From NCBI RefSeq assembly GCF_014287675.1, contig NZ_JACOPQ010000012.1:58774-122773 (forward strand): 64,000 bases of DNA, given 5' to 3'. Of this stretch, positions 17,739-25,121 are shown one piece after another (position 1 is the stretch's first letter; every line of letters begins with the position of its first letter). The position numbers and the translations under genes were made by a program. The notes under the pieces were generated by a model that saw only the letters and a list, made by a program, of their open reading frames with translations, searched no databases and had not been told where the DNA came from. This DNA comes from Lawsonibacter faecis (lineage in GTDB: Bacteria; Bacillota; Clostridia; Oscillospirales; Oscillospiraceae).

Positions 17739-19843
17739 TATTTTAACCTGTAAAGCTCCACCCTGGCGCGGGAGTTCAGGGCTTCCCGCCGGACGGCGGC
17801 CTGGGGCGTGCCCGCCTCGGTGAGGGGCAGCGTGCAGGAGAGGGAGAAGGTAAAGCGGCTCCCCTGCCCCGGAGCGCTCTCCACCCGGATTTCCCCGCCG
17901 TGGAGCTCCACCAGCGCTTTCGTCAGCGCCAGACCCAGTCCGCTGCCGTCCTGCCGCCCGGAGAGGGAGGGCTGCTCGGTGCGAAAGCGGTCAAAGATAT
18001 GGGGCAGGACCTCCGGCGCGATGCCGTAGCCGTCGTCCGCCACGCTGATGCGGCAGGCGTCCGCCTCCCACCGGAGGGATACCCGGACCGCTCCCCCCTC
18101 CGGCGTGTTCTTGATGGCGTTGGAGAGGAGGTTTAATAGGATGCGGTCCACGCAATCAGCGTCGCAGTTCAGCCACAGGGCCCCGTCGGGCACGGGCTCC
18201 AGGTACAGCGTCACCCCGCAGGCGTTGGCGTAGACCTCCGCCGAGGCCACGATATCCCGCAGCAGCTCCCCCAGCCTGTGCCGCCCCACCCGAAGACGGA
18301 AATACCCGTTTTCCATCCGGCTGGAGTCCAGCAGGTTGGCGGTGAGCCGCAGGAGCTTGTAGCAGTTCTCGTAGGCATAGCCGAAAAAACGGGCGTAGTC
18401 CCGCTGGAAGCGCTCCGGGTCCTCCATGCTGCTCTTTGTACGCATAAGATCCAGGGAGGAGAGGACGATGTTCAGCGGAGTCTTGAACTCGTGGGAGATG
18501 CCCGCGAGCAGCTCGCTCTTCATCCGCTCCAGGTTGACGGACGCTTCCAGGGCACTGTTGCGCGCCTCCATCCGGCGCTGGTCCGTAACGTCCCGGGCGA
18601 TGGCGATGGTGCTGCCGTTCTCCATGTATTTCAGGTTGTTCTCCACGTAGCCCACCGTGCCGTCCAGAGATACAAAGCGGTTGCAAAAGCCCCGGACCAC
18701 GCCCCGCGCCCTCATCTCCCGCAGGGTGCACAGGGCGAAGGCCCTGTCGTCCGGGTGGATGAAGTCGAAGATGGAGCGCCCCAGCAGAGCCTGGGGGGTG
18801 GAGCCCAGGCGGCGGGCGAAGGCGGGATTGATCTGGGCAAAGCGGCCATGGCCGTCGATGACGGTGATGTAGTCCACGCTCTCGTTGAAGATGGTCTCCC
18901 TGTCCGACTCCAGATGCCTGCGGTGGGCGAGCTCCTCCCTGAGCTGCTCATAGAGCAGGGCGCTGTAAAGCTGGTTGGACAGATAGCCGCAGATGGTGCG
19001 GCAGAACTCGTTCTCCCCACGTGTCAGGTCGCCGGGCCTGCGGATGACCACGGTGAGGGCGCCGACGGTCCGTTTCCCATGCTTGATGGGCAGGGAGATG
19101 ATGCTCCTGCCCCCTGCCGCGTTCAGGGCCTCCCTGCCCAGGGGACTGGGGTAGTCCTCCACGGGGCAGACCTGGCGGGCGCCCTCCGTCACCGCTTGGT
19201 AGCCCACATAGTCCTGAATGCTCTGAAATTGAAAGGCCTGCAGGGGGTCCATCCCTCGGGGAATGACCCGGGAGATCCGCTCCCCCTGGCGGGCAAACAC
19301 GCCGATGACGGCCACGTCCATCCGCTTGCGGATGGTGCGCTTGACACTGGAGACGATGGCGCGCAGGTCGGTGGTGTCGGTGGTCTCGGCAAGGTAGGCC
19401 GTCACGGCCGTCAGGTCGGCCCGGCGGGCCGCCAGCCGCGCCTCCTCCTCCTTGAGGCGGGTGACGTCACGGACCACTCCCACCAGGTAGGACTCACGGC
19501 CTCCCTGGGCGGGGTAGCAGCGACCGCTCTGCTCCAACCACTTGTATCGTCCCCGGACCAGCGCGCGGTGGACCACCCGGCAGGAACCGCCGTGCTGCAG
19601 CTTATCAAAAGCGGCCCGGACCGCCTCCCGGTCCTCGGGACAAACCAGCGCCCAAAAACCCTCCGGGGTGAGGCCGGGCCTCCGGGGAAGGCCATACATG
19701 CGGTAGACCTGGGAGGAGCACCAGCAGTGGCCGCTGGAGCAGAGGTAGAGCCAGCTTCCATTGCCGCCGGTCTGCTGGGCCAGGGCGCAGAACTGCTGGG
19801 GGGCAAAGCCCAGGCTGCCGGTCAGCTCCTCCAGACTATCCAA
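17738..19843 (-). CDS. Soluble sensor histidine kinase (PAS-GAF-PAS)
   Basis: A 701-residue cytoplasmic kinase with no membrane helix. A PAS domain lies at about 25-130 ending in VVRDVTRLKEEEARL, a GAF-like domain at about 150-300, a second PAS at about 320-435 ending in ARDVTDQRRMEA, then HisKA with phospho-acceptor His451 in GISHEFKTPLN, and an HATPase with NLLSNAIKNTPEGG (N box), VADDGYGI (G1) and GSGLGLALTKALVELHGG (G2). It overlaps the Spo0A-like regulator gene by 8 nt, so the two are translationally coupled and very likely partners. Two PAS domains and a GAF suggest sensing of an internal ligand or redox state, unknown which. Confidence 0.92.
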   Translation of the reverse strand: MDSLEELTGSLGFAPQQFCALAQQTGGNGSWLYLCSSGHCWCSSQVYRMYGLPRRPGLTPEGFWALVCPEDREAVRAAFDKLQHGGSCRVVHRALVRGRYKWLEQSGRCYPAQGGRESYLVGVVRDVTRLKEEEARLAARRADLTAVTAYLAETTDTTDLRAIVSSVKRTIRKRMDVAVIGVFARQGERISRVIPRGMDPLQAFQFQSIQDYVGYQAVTEGARQVCPVEDYPSPLGREALNAAGGRSIISLPIKHGKRTVGALTVVIRRPGDLTRGENEFCRTICGYLSNQLYSALLYEQLREELAHRRHLESDRETIFNESVDYITVIDGHGRFAQINPAFARRLGSTPQALLGRSIFDFIHPDDRAFALCTLREMRARGVVRGFCNRFVSLDGTVGYVENNLKYMENGSTIAIARDVTDQRRMEARNSALEASVNLERMKSELLAGISHEFKTPLNIVLSSLDLMRTKSSMEDPERFQRDYARFFGYAYENCYKLLRLTANLLDSSRMENGYFRLRVGRHRLGELLRDIVASAEVYANACGVTLYLEPVPDGALWLNCDADCVDRILLNLLSNAIKNTPEGGAVRVSLRWEADACRISVADDGYGIAPEVLPHIFDRFRTEQPSLSGRQDGSGLGLALTKALVELHGGEIRVESAPGQGSRFTFSLSCTLPLTEAGTPQAAVRREALNSRARVELYRLK

Positions 19844-20588
19844 GGCCCCTCCCCCTTCCGACGGAGGCGATGCAGGCCCTCAGGGCCATCAGAAACCGCC
19901 CGTTGGCCGGTGGCGCGGCGCCGGTGTCCCCCAGGCCGGGGAGGGCGGAAAACTGACCGCCGTTCTGCTCCCATGCCCGGCGGATGGCCTTGCGGACCGC
20001 GCCCTCCACGCAGGCGGGGGTCGTCTCAAAGCGCTCCGCCACGCCGGCGTAGACGTCCTTTACGATGGAGCAGGGCCCTTGGGACTCCAGCAGCATCTCC
20101 ACGCCGGCGATGCAGTAGCGGTAGCCCAGTACATGGGGCGGAATGCCCGCCGCCAGCACGGCCTGGGCCGCGTCCATGGGGAAGCCCGGTGCGGCGGTCC
20201 CGGCGGGCCGCTCCGCCACCAGCCGCACCCTGGCGCGCAGGGCGTCCAGGTCGTAGGGCTTGATCATGTAATAGTCGGCCCCCAGGGACAGCGCGGTGCT
20301 GGTAAAGGCGTCCTGCCCGATGGCGGAGGTGACGATGAAACGCGGTCTATGGGCCAGCTCCGCCTGGGCCAGCCGCTCCAGTACGGTGATGCCGTCCAGC
20401 TTGGGCATGATGAGGTCCAGCAGCACTACATCCGGCTGGCTCTGGGCAATGCGGAACAGGGCCTCTTCCCCGTCCCGCGCCACCCCGCACACCGTAATCT
20501 CAGACGTCAGGTTGAAGTAGTTCTCCAGGATGTCGCAGAGCTCAGGGTTGTCATCCACAATGAGCAGCCGGATTGCGGCCTCTTCCAT
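19836..20588 (-). CDS. Spo0A-family response regulator (paralogue)
   Basis: A 250-residue regulator. The receiver domain has Asp12/Asp13, phospho-acceptor Asp58 (VVLLDLIMP), Thr87 and Lys110 (MIKPYD). The C-terminal half matches the Spo0A effector domain: GIPPHVLGYRY, then a CSIVKDVYAGVAERFETTP helix and VEGAVRKAIRRAWEQN recognition region. Spo0A is the master switch of sporulation and normally lies apart from its kinases; here a Spo0A-like protein overlaps a kinase gene, so this is probably a dedicated paralogue. It overlaps the upstream small gene by 38 nt. Which genes it controls is unknown. Confidence 0.88.
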   Translation of the reverse strand: MEEAAIRLLIVDDNPELCDILENYFNLTSEITVCGVARDGEEALFRIAQSQPDVVLLDLIMPKLDGITVLERLAQAELAHRPRFIVTSAIGQDAFTSTALSLGADYYMIKPYDLDALRARVRLVAERPAGTAAPGFPMDAAQAVLAAGIPPHVLGYRYCIAGVEMLLESQGPCSIVKDVYAGVAERFETTPACVEGAVRKAIRRAWEQNGGQFSALPGLGDTGAAPPANGRFLMALRACIASVGRGRGLG

Positions 20589-20877
20589 CTCTCTCCCCCT
20601 GCCTTCCGCCCAGTACGGCCCAGGCGTCCGCGATCACGTCCGGCCCCTGGTCGAAGGGCACGGCGTTTTCATATAGATAGGCGAGCAGGTCCCTCGCGCT
20701 GGAGTCGTCTCCGCCAAAGCCGGTGACGGAGGTGCGCTCGCGGCCCTCCGCCGTCCGCTCGGAGAGGCGGACGCACAGGGCGGCCCCCTCACCGCCGAAC
20801 AGGCTGTACTCCAGAGTCCTGGGGGACTGCAGCCCCCGCAGCGCGGAGAATTCCCTGCGGTACGAAACGATAGACAT
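20551..20877 (-). CDS. Small protein at head of the kinase/Spo0A-like operon, DUF6514-like
   Basis: A 108-residue soluble protein with an N-terminal strand pattern (TLEYSLFGGEGAALCVRL) and a helical LLAYLYENAVPFDQGPDVIADAW segment. It resembles the short proteins grouped as DUF6514 in clostridia, though I am not certain. A GGGAGG site precedes the ATG. Its last 38 nt overlap the start of the Spo0A-like gene, so it is the first gene of a tightly coupled three-gene operon and may modulate the phosphorelay. Function unknown. Confidence 0.6.
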   Translation of the reverse strand: MSIVSYRREFSALRGLQSPRTLEYSLFGGEGAALCVRLSERTAEGRERTSVTGFGGDDSSARDLLAYLYENAVPFDQGPDVIADAWAVLGGRQGERDGRGRNPAAHCG

Positions 20878-20945
20878 TTTGATATCCTCCCTTGCTTCAT
20901 CCTGTGTTCATCTGACGCCGCGCACCGCGCGGCTTGTCTGTTTTC

Positions 20946-20974
20946 AGAATAAACGGTTACAAAAGAGAAGTCAA
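20946..20974 (-). promoter_or_regulatory. Sigma-A-type promoter of the kinase/Spo0A-like operon
   Basis: On the minus strand TTGACT (20974-20969), a 17-base spacer and TATTCT (20951-20946). It points at the small gene whose ATG lies at 20877. Confidence 0.6.
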
Positions 20975-21071
20975 AATAGAAAAATCGTCTTTATTCGTAC
21001 CGACTCCATTGTAGCAGAAATGCCGCCGACTGCAATCCCCAATGGCGAAGAAACGCCGCCGGCGGCAAAAT

Positions 21072-21110
21072 AAAGCGGGAGGACGGCGGAAAATGCCGTC
21101 CTCCCGCTTT
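21072..21110 (-). terminator. Terminator after the GGDEF-EAL gene
   Basis: AAAGCGGGAGGACGGC and its exact complement around a seven-base loop, with A/T runs on either side. It lies just past the GGDEF-EAL gene stop. Confidence 0.85.
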
Positions 21111-21134
21111 ATTTCAGTGCGGGTCCCCGCGTTT

Positions 21135-23408
21135 TTACCGGGAGGCCGCGCCGTTCGCACCACAGGCTGCCTCCGCGCCGCCGCCGGGATTGTGCCGGGG
21201 CGGGCGGGTGAGGCGCCACTGCTCAAACTCCGGGATGGAGAGGGGCTTGGAGAAATAGTAGCCCTGAATCATGTCGCAGTCCACACCGAGAAGATAGTCC
21301 GCCTGCGCCTGGTTCTCGATCCCCTCGGCCACGGTGTGGATACCCAGCTTTTTGGCCAGGGAGAGGAAGCTGGCGATGATGGTCTGTCCCTTGGGGTTTG
21401 CGATCTCATTGAAGAACTGCCGGTCCAGCTTGATGGCGTCCACATCGAACTCCTGCAGCAGCGCCAGGGAGGAGAAACCCACGCCGAAGTCGTCCAGCGA
21501 GCAGAGGAACCCCCGCCGGTGCATCTCTCTGATGGACGCCTGGACAAGCTCCCGCTGCCGCTCGTTGAAAAAGGTGGACTCGGTGAGCTCTATTTCAATG
21601 GCGCCGTCCGGGATGCGGTACTGCGCCTTCAGCCGGGAGAGAGGATCGAGGAAGCGGGGGTTTTTGAAGTGGGCCCGGGACAGGTTGACCGATACCGTCA
21701 CAAGGGGCTGCCCTTCGTCCATCCAGCGGCGCAGGGTGGCGCAGACCGCCTCGAAGACATAGAGATCCAACTGGCAGATGTTGTCGTTGCGCTCGAACAG
21801 GGGAATGAAATCACCCGGGGAGATGAGGCCGAGCTGGGGGTGGTTCCAGCGGACAAGGGCCTCGGCGCCGCCCAGAGCGCCGTCGCGCAGATACACCTTC
21901 GGCTGTAAATGGATGGTGAAGTCGCGGTTGGCCAGGGAGAGGGGAAACTGGACATTGAGCTCCTGCTCCCGCTTCATCCTCTGCATCAGGTCGGCGTCGT
22001 AAAAGGAGCAGACCGACTTCCCACCCTGGAGCTTGCACGCGGCCCGGGCGCGGGCCTCGATCAGTGTGATGTCCGCGCCGGGGTCGTCGATGAGACAGGC
22101 GCCCTGTGGGATGGTCAGGGGATAGCGAATTTCCGAGGGCCGGTCGGGGGCGTTGACGGCGGCCACCATGGCGTCGAGCCGGGCCCGAATCTGTTCCGTG
22201 CCGCTCTCTCTGAGGCAGAGCAGGAACTGGTCGGCGTTGGCCCTGGCGGCAAGCTCGCCCGCCTGAATGCGGCTGGTCAGCGTATGGTGCACATACCGGA
22301 GCAGCTTGTTGCCCGCGGAGACGCCATAATTTTCGTTGATGAGCTTAAAGCCCTTGATGTCCATCAGGACCACGGCATGTGTATGGGGCGCCATGCCGGG
22401 GACCAGCTTTTGATACGCCAGCCGGAACGCCGCCTCGTTCATCCCGCCGGTGAGCGGGTCCGTGTAGGCAACGGCCTCCAGCTGCCTGCGGTTGGTGCGG
22501 TAAAACTGGAACAGGGCGAGGAACAGCAGGCCGAAGGCGAGCACGCACCCGCCGATGAGCATCAGGGCGCGGAGAATATAGGCGTCGGCATAGCCGGAGA
22601 TGAGGTCGGCCGGAACCAGAGTGAGCAGGAACCAGTCGTTTACGTTCAGTACATGGTAAGACATGAACAGCTCATTTCCGTCTGCTGCGGTGAACTGGAA
22701 CACGCCGGACTGCCGGGCCGCCATGTCGGCCATCATCTGTGTGATGTGGCTGTGGGCCTTCGTACCCGAGCCGGACTGAAAGAGGTCGTCCAGCTGGAGG
22801 AAGGGCTTCAGGTCGGTGGGGGAGATGACCACGGTGCCCGTGCTGTCCACAATACAGGTCAGGCCGTTGCCGCTGTAGCTCCTGGGCTGGATGAGGGCCT
22901 GCACATTCTCCTTGCTGCGGATGCCAGCCAGCGTCAGTCCCGGATAATGATCCAAATCCACAGGCACGGAGAAGAGGAGGCTCTGTCCCTCCAGGTAGTC
23001 GACGGCGGGCTGCGCCGGAAAGCCCTGCTCTGCGGCGGACCGGGCGCCCAGGTACGTCTGGGTGAATCCCTGGGGCACGCTGCCCCCGTCCGGAACGATG
23101 ACCGCAAGGGCGTCAAGGCCCAAAATCTCCGCCCGGTCCGCCAAGAAATCCTCCAGGGTATCCCGGTCGGGGAGAAAGGGGACCGAGCCCGCCACAACCT
23201 CCAGGGACTGCTCGCAGGCCCTGATCCGAGCAGAGATGTCGCTGGTCAGCTGGGAGGAGACGTCCGTGACATAAGCCTGCGTACTGCGGGCCAGGCCCTG
23301 CTTCAGGTCGGATGCGTTCCACAGCATCAGAGAGGTCATCAGAATCAGGATCATGGACACCAGAAGAATAGGCTTTTTGTAGAAAATAATATGATCAATC
23401 GGCCGCAT
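21135..23408 (-). CDS. Membrane Cache-GGDEF-EAL protein, probable c-di-GMP phosphodiesterase
   Basis: About 757 residues. A membrane helix near residue 15-35, an extracytoplasmic Cache-type sensor of about 280 residues, a second helix (LMLIGGCVLAFGLLFLALF), then GGDEF and EAL domains. The GGDEF signature is replaced by ANADQ (LAARANADQFLLCL), so cyclase activity is probably lost. The EAL domain keeps GAEALVRWNHP, VSVNLSRAHF, ELTEST and LDDFGVGFSSLALL, the residues for metal and c-di-GMP binding, so it should be a phosphodiesterase controlled by an outside ligand. I chose ATG 23408 because AGGGG precedes it and the helix follows soon after; the open frame extends to 23474. Confidence 0.88.
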   Translation of the reverse strand: MRPIDHIIFYKKPILLVSMILILMTSLMLWNASDLKQGLARSTQAYVTDVSSQLTSDISARIRACEQSLEVVAGSVPFLPDRDTLEDFLADRAEILGLDALAVIVPDGGSVPQGFTQTYLGARSAAEQGFPAQPAVDYLEGQSLLFSVPVDLDHYPGLTLAGIRSKENVQALIQPRSYSGNGLTCIVDSTGTVVISPTDLKPFLQLDDLFQSGSGTKAHSHITQMMADMAARQSGVFQFTAADGNELFMSYHVLNVNDWFLLTLVPADLISGYADAYILRALMLIGGCVLAFGLLFLALFQFYRTNRRQLEAVAYTDPLTGGMNEAAFRLAYQKLVPGMAPHTHAVVLMDIKGFKLINENYGVSAGNKLLRYVHHTLTSRIQAGELAARANADQFLLCLRESGTEQIRARLDAMVAAVNAPDRPSEIRYPLTIPQGACLIDDPGADITLIEARARAACKLQGGKSVCSFYDADLMQRMKREQELNVQFPLSLANRDFTIHLQPKVYLRDGALGGAEALVRWNHPQLGLISPGDFIPLFERNDNICQLDLYVFEAVCATLRRWMDEGQPLVTVSVNLSRAHFKNPRFLDPLSRLKAQYRIPDGAIEIELTESTFFNERQRELVQASIREMHRRGFLCSLDDFGVGFSSLALLQEFDVDAIKLDRQFFNEIANPKGQTIIASFLSLAKKLGIHTVAEGIENQAQADYLLGVDCDMIQGYYFSKPLSIPEFEQWRLTRPPRHNPGGGAEAACGANGAASR

Positions 23409-23540
23409 ATAAAAATCCCCTACATTATCCTCAGTAAGATTGGCAGGCGGCCCGGAATGCACGGAAAGGGCCATACCAAAATCCTATCATTCTTTGTGCG
23501 GCGGGACAATATAAAATCTGTGTACATCAACAGATGATTC

Positions 23541-23569
23541 TTGCATTCCGGCGCTGATTTCGATATACT
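23541..23569 (+). promoter_or_regulatory. Sigma-A-type promoter of the double-GntR gene
   Basis: TTGCAT (23541-23546), 17-base spacer, TATACT (23564-23569), 29 nt before the ATG. Confidence 0.6.
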
Positions 23570-23598
23570 CAGAGGGCAAAAAAGCGGAGGGATGGAAG

Positions 23599-25053
23599 AT
23601 GAGAGAGCGTCAGACCCTGTTTACATATGTATACCGGGACCTGGAAGAGCAAATCCTGAGCGGCCGCCTGAAGTACGGCGACAAGCTCCCCTCCCTGAGC
23701 GGCCTGTCCGAGCGCTACCATGTGGGCGTCCGTACCGTGAAGGACGTGCTTTGCGCGCTGCGGGAGAAGGGGTACATCCGAACCGAGGAGAGGAAGGCGG
23801 CCGTGGTGGTCCACCGGCAGACGGAGCTCAGCGCCGCCGCAAGTTCCGTTCTGGAGCGCAGGACGGCCATACTGGAGGTATACCGCACGGTGGAGCTTTT
23901 GGAACCCCCGCTGCTGGCGTTCTGCGCCCGGATCTGTGGGGAGGAGGAGCGAAAGCGCCTGGCCCGGGATATTGCACGGCTCCGTGGAAAGGACCCGGAA
24001 CAGCGCGGTCAGATCTGCACTGGGTGCATCCACGCTCTGGCGGAGGGGTCGCGGAGCCTCCTGATCGGCGACCTGTTCACGAGCCTTGGGAGCTATACCA
24101 GAATGCCGCTTTTCCGCGGCCGGGAGCGCTTTGTGGATCTGGTGGCGGAGCGCGGCGGCTTTCCGTCCGTCGCCTGGGCAATGGAGTCCCTGCCCACAAG
24201 GGATGCGGACGAGATTACAGCCCGGTTCGGCGCCGTGTTTCGCACCGTCACATCTGCGGTGCAGGCGTATCTGGACGAGATGTCCCGGACCTTCGGCGGG
24301 GTGCCGGAGGACCCCTCCAAGGGGTTTGACTGGGCGGCGGAGCGGGGGCGGGACCACTATTATATGCAGGTCACCCAGGACTTGATTGACAAAATCGGGA
24401 CCGGGGAGTACGCTGCCGGGGCCTTCCTGCCCACGGAGGCGGCGCTGTCGGACGCTTACGGCGTCTGTATCGCCACTGTCCGAAAGGCGCTGTCCATGCT
24501 GAACGAATTGGGCTTTGGCCAGACTGTCCCGGCGAAAGGGACCCGGGTCGTCCTCCAGGACAATAAGGCGACGATGCGGGTGCTGAAAAACAAAACGTTT
24601 AAGAGAGATACCCTGCGGTATCTGAGCGGGCTGCAGCTGATGGCCGTCATCATACGCCCGGCCGCGGCGCTCGCCTGCGAAGGGATGGACGGGGAGACCC
24701 TGCGGGAGCTGGAGCAGCGGCTTCGGTCCTGCGGCGGCATTCCGCTGGACATTCTGGTTCAGTGGGTCATGGGGCACCAGTCCCTCCGGCCCATGAAGAC
24801 GATTCTGCAGGCGACCAATCGGCTGCTGCACTGGGGCTACTATTTTGCCTTCTACAGCGACGGGCCATCCAGCGCGGAGCTGCTGACGCAGAAAAGCCTG
24901 GATGCATTTTCCTGCCTGCGGAGCGGCGACCGACAGGGCTTTGCCGACACGCTGTCCGCCTGCTACTGCCACATCCTTGAATTCGTCCGCGGTTTTATGG
25001 TTGAGTACGGACTCGCGGAGGCGGCGGGGATCGTCACCCCGGATTTGATTTGA
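23599..25053 (+). CDS. Transcriptional regulator with two GntR winged helices
   Basis: A 484-residue regulator. The first GntR helix (residues about 5-75) reads VYRDLEEQILSGRLKYGD...LPSLSGLSERYHVGVRTVKDVL. A second occurs at about 250-320: VTQDLIDKIGTGEYAAGAFLP...EAALSDAYGVCIATVRKALSM. The intervening and C-terminal parts are helical and do not match the usual FCD or UTRA effector domains. A protein with two full DNA-binding domains could bridge two operator sites or act as a covalent dimer. The ATG has GGAGGG eight bases ahead. It is divergent from the GGDEF-EAL gene and convergent with the molybdoenzyme; its targets are unknown. Confidence 0.85.
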   Translation: MRERQTLFTYVYRDLEEQILSGRLKYGDKLPSLSGLSERYHVGVRTVKDVLCALREKGYIRTEERKAAVVVHRQTELSAAASSVLERRTAILEVYRTVELLEPPLLAFCARICGEEERKRLARDIARLRGKDPEQRGQICTGCIHALAEGSRSLLIGDLFTSLGSYTRMPLFRGRERFVDLVAERGGFPSVAWAMESLPTRDADEITARFGAVFRTVTSAVQAYLDEMSRTFGGVPEDPSKGFDWAAERGRDHYYMQVTQDLIDKIGTGEYAAGAFLPTEAALSDAYGVCIATVRKALSMLNELGFGQTVPAKGTRVVLQDNKATMRVLKNKTFKRDTLRYLSGLQLMAVIIRPAAALACEGMDGETLRELEQRLRSCGGIPLDILVQWVMGHQSLRPMKTILQATNRLLHWGYYFAFYSDGPSSAELLTQKSLDAFSCLRSGDRQGFADTLSACYCHILEFVRGFMVEYGLAEAAGIVTPDLI

Positions 25054-25077
25054 CCCGCCGCCCGACCACCCGGAAAC

Positions 25078-25115
25078 AAAAAGATATCCGCCGGTTTTCC
25101 GGCGGATATCTTTTT
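25078..25115. terminator. Bidirectional terminator
   Basis: AAAAAGATATCCGCCGG, TTTT loop, exact complement with five T residues. It separates the convergent double-GntR gene and the molybdoenzyme gene. Confidence 0.9.
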
Positions 25116-25121
25116 GCATCG

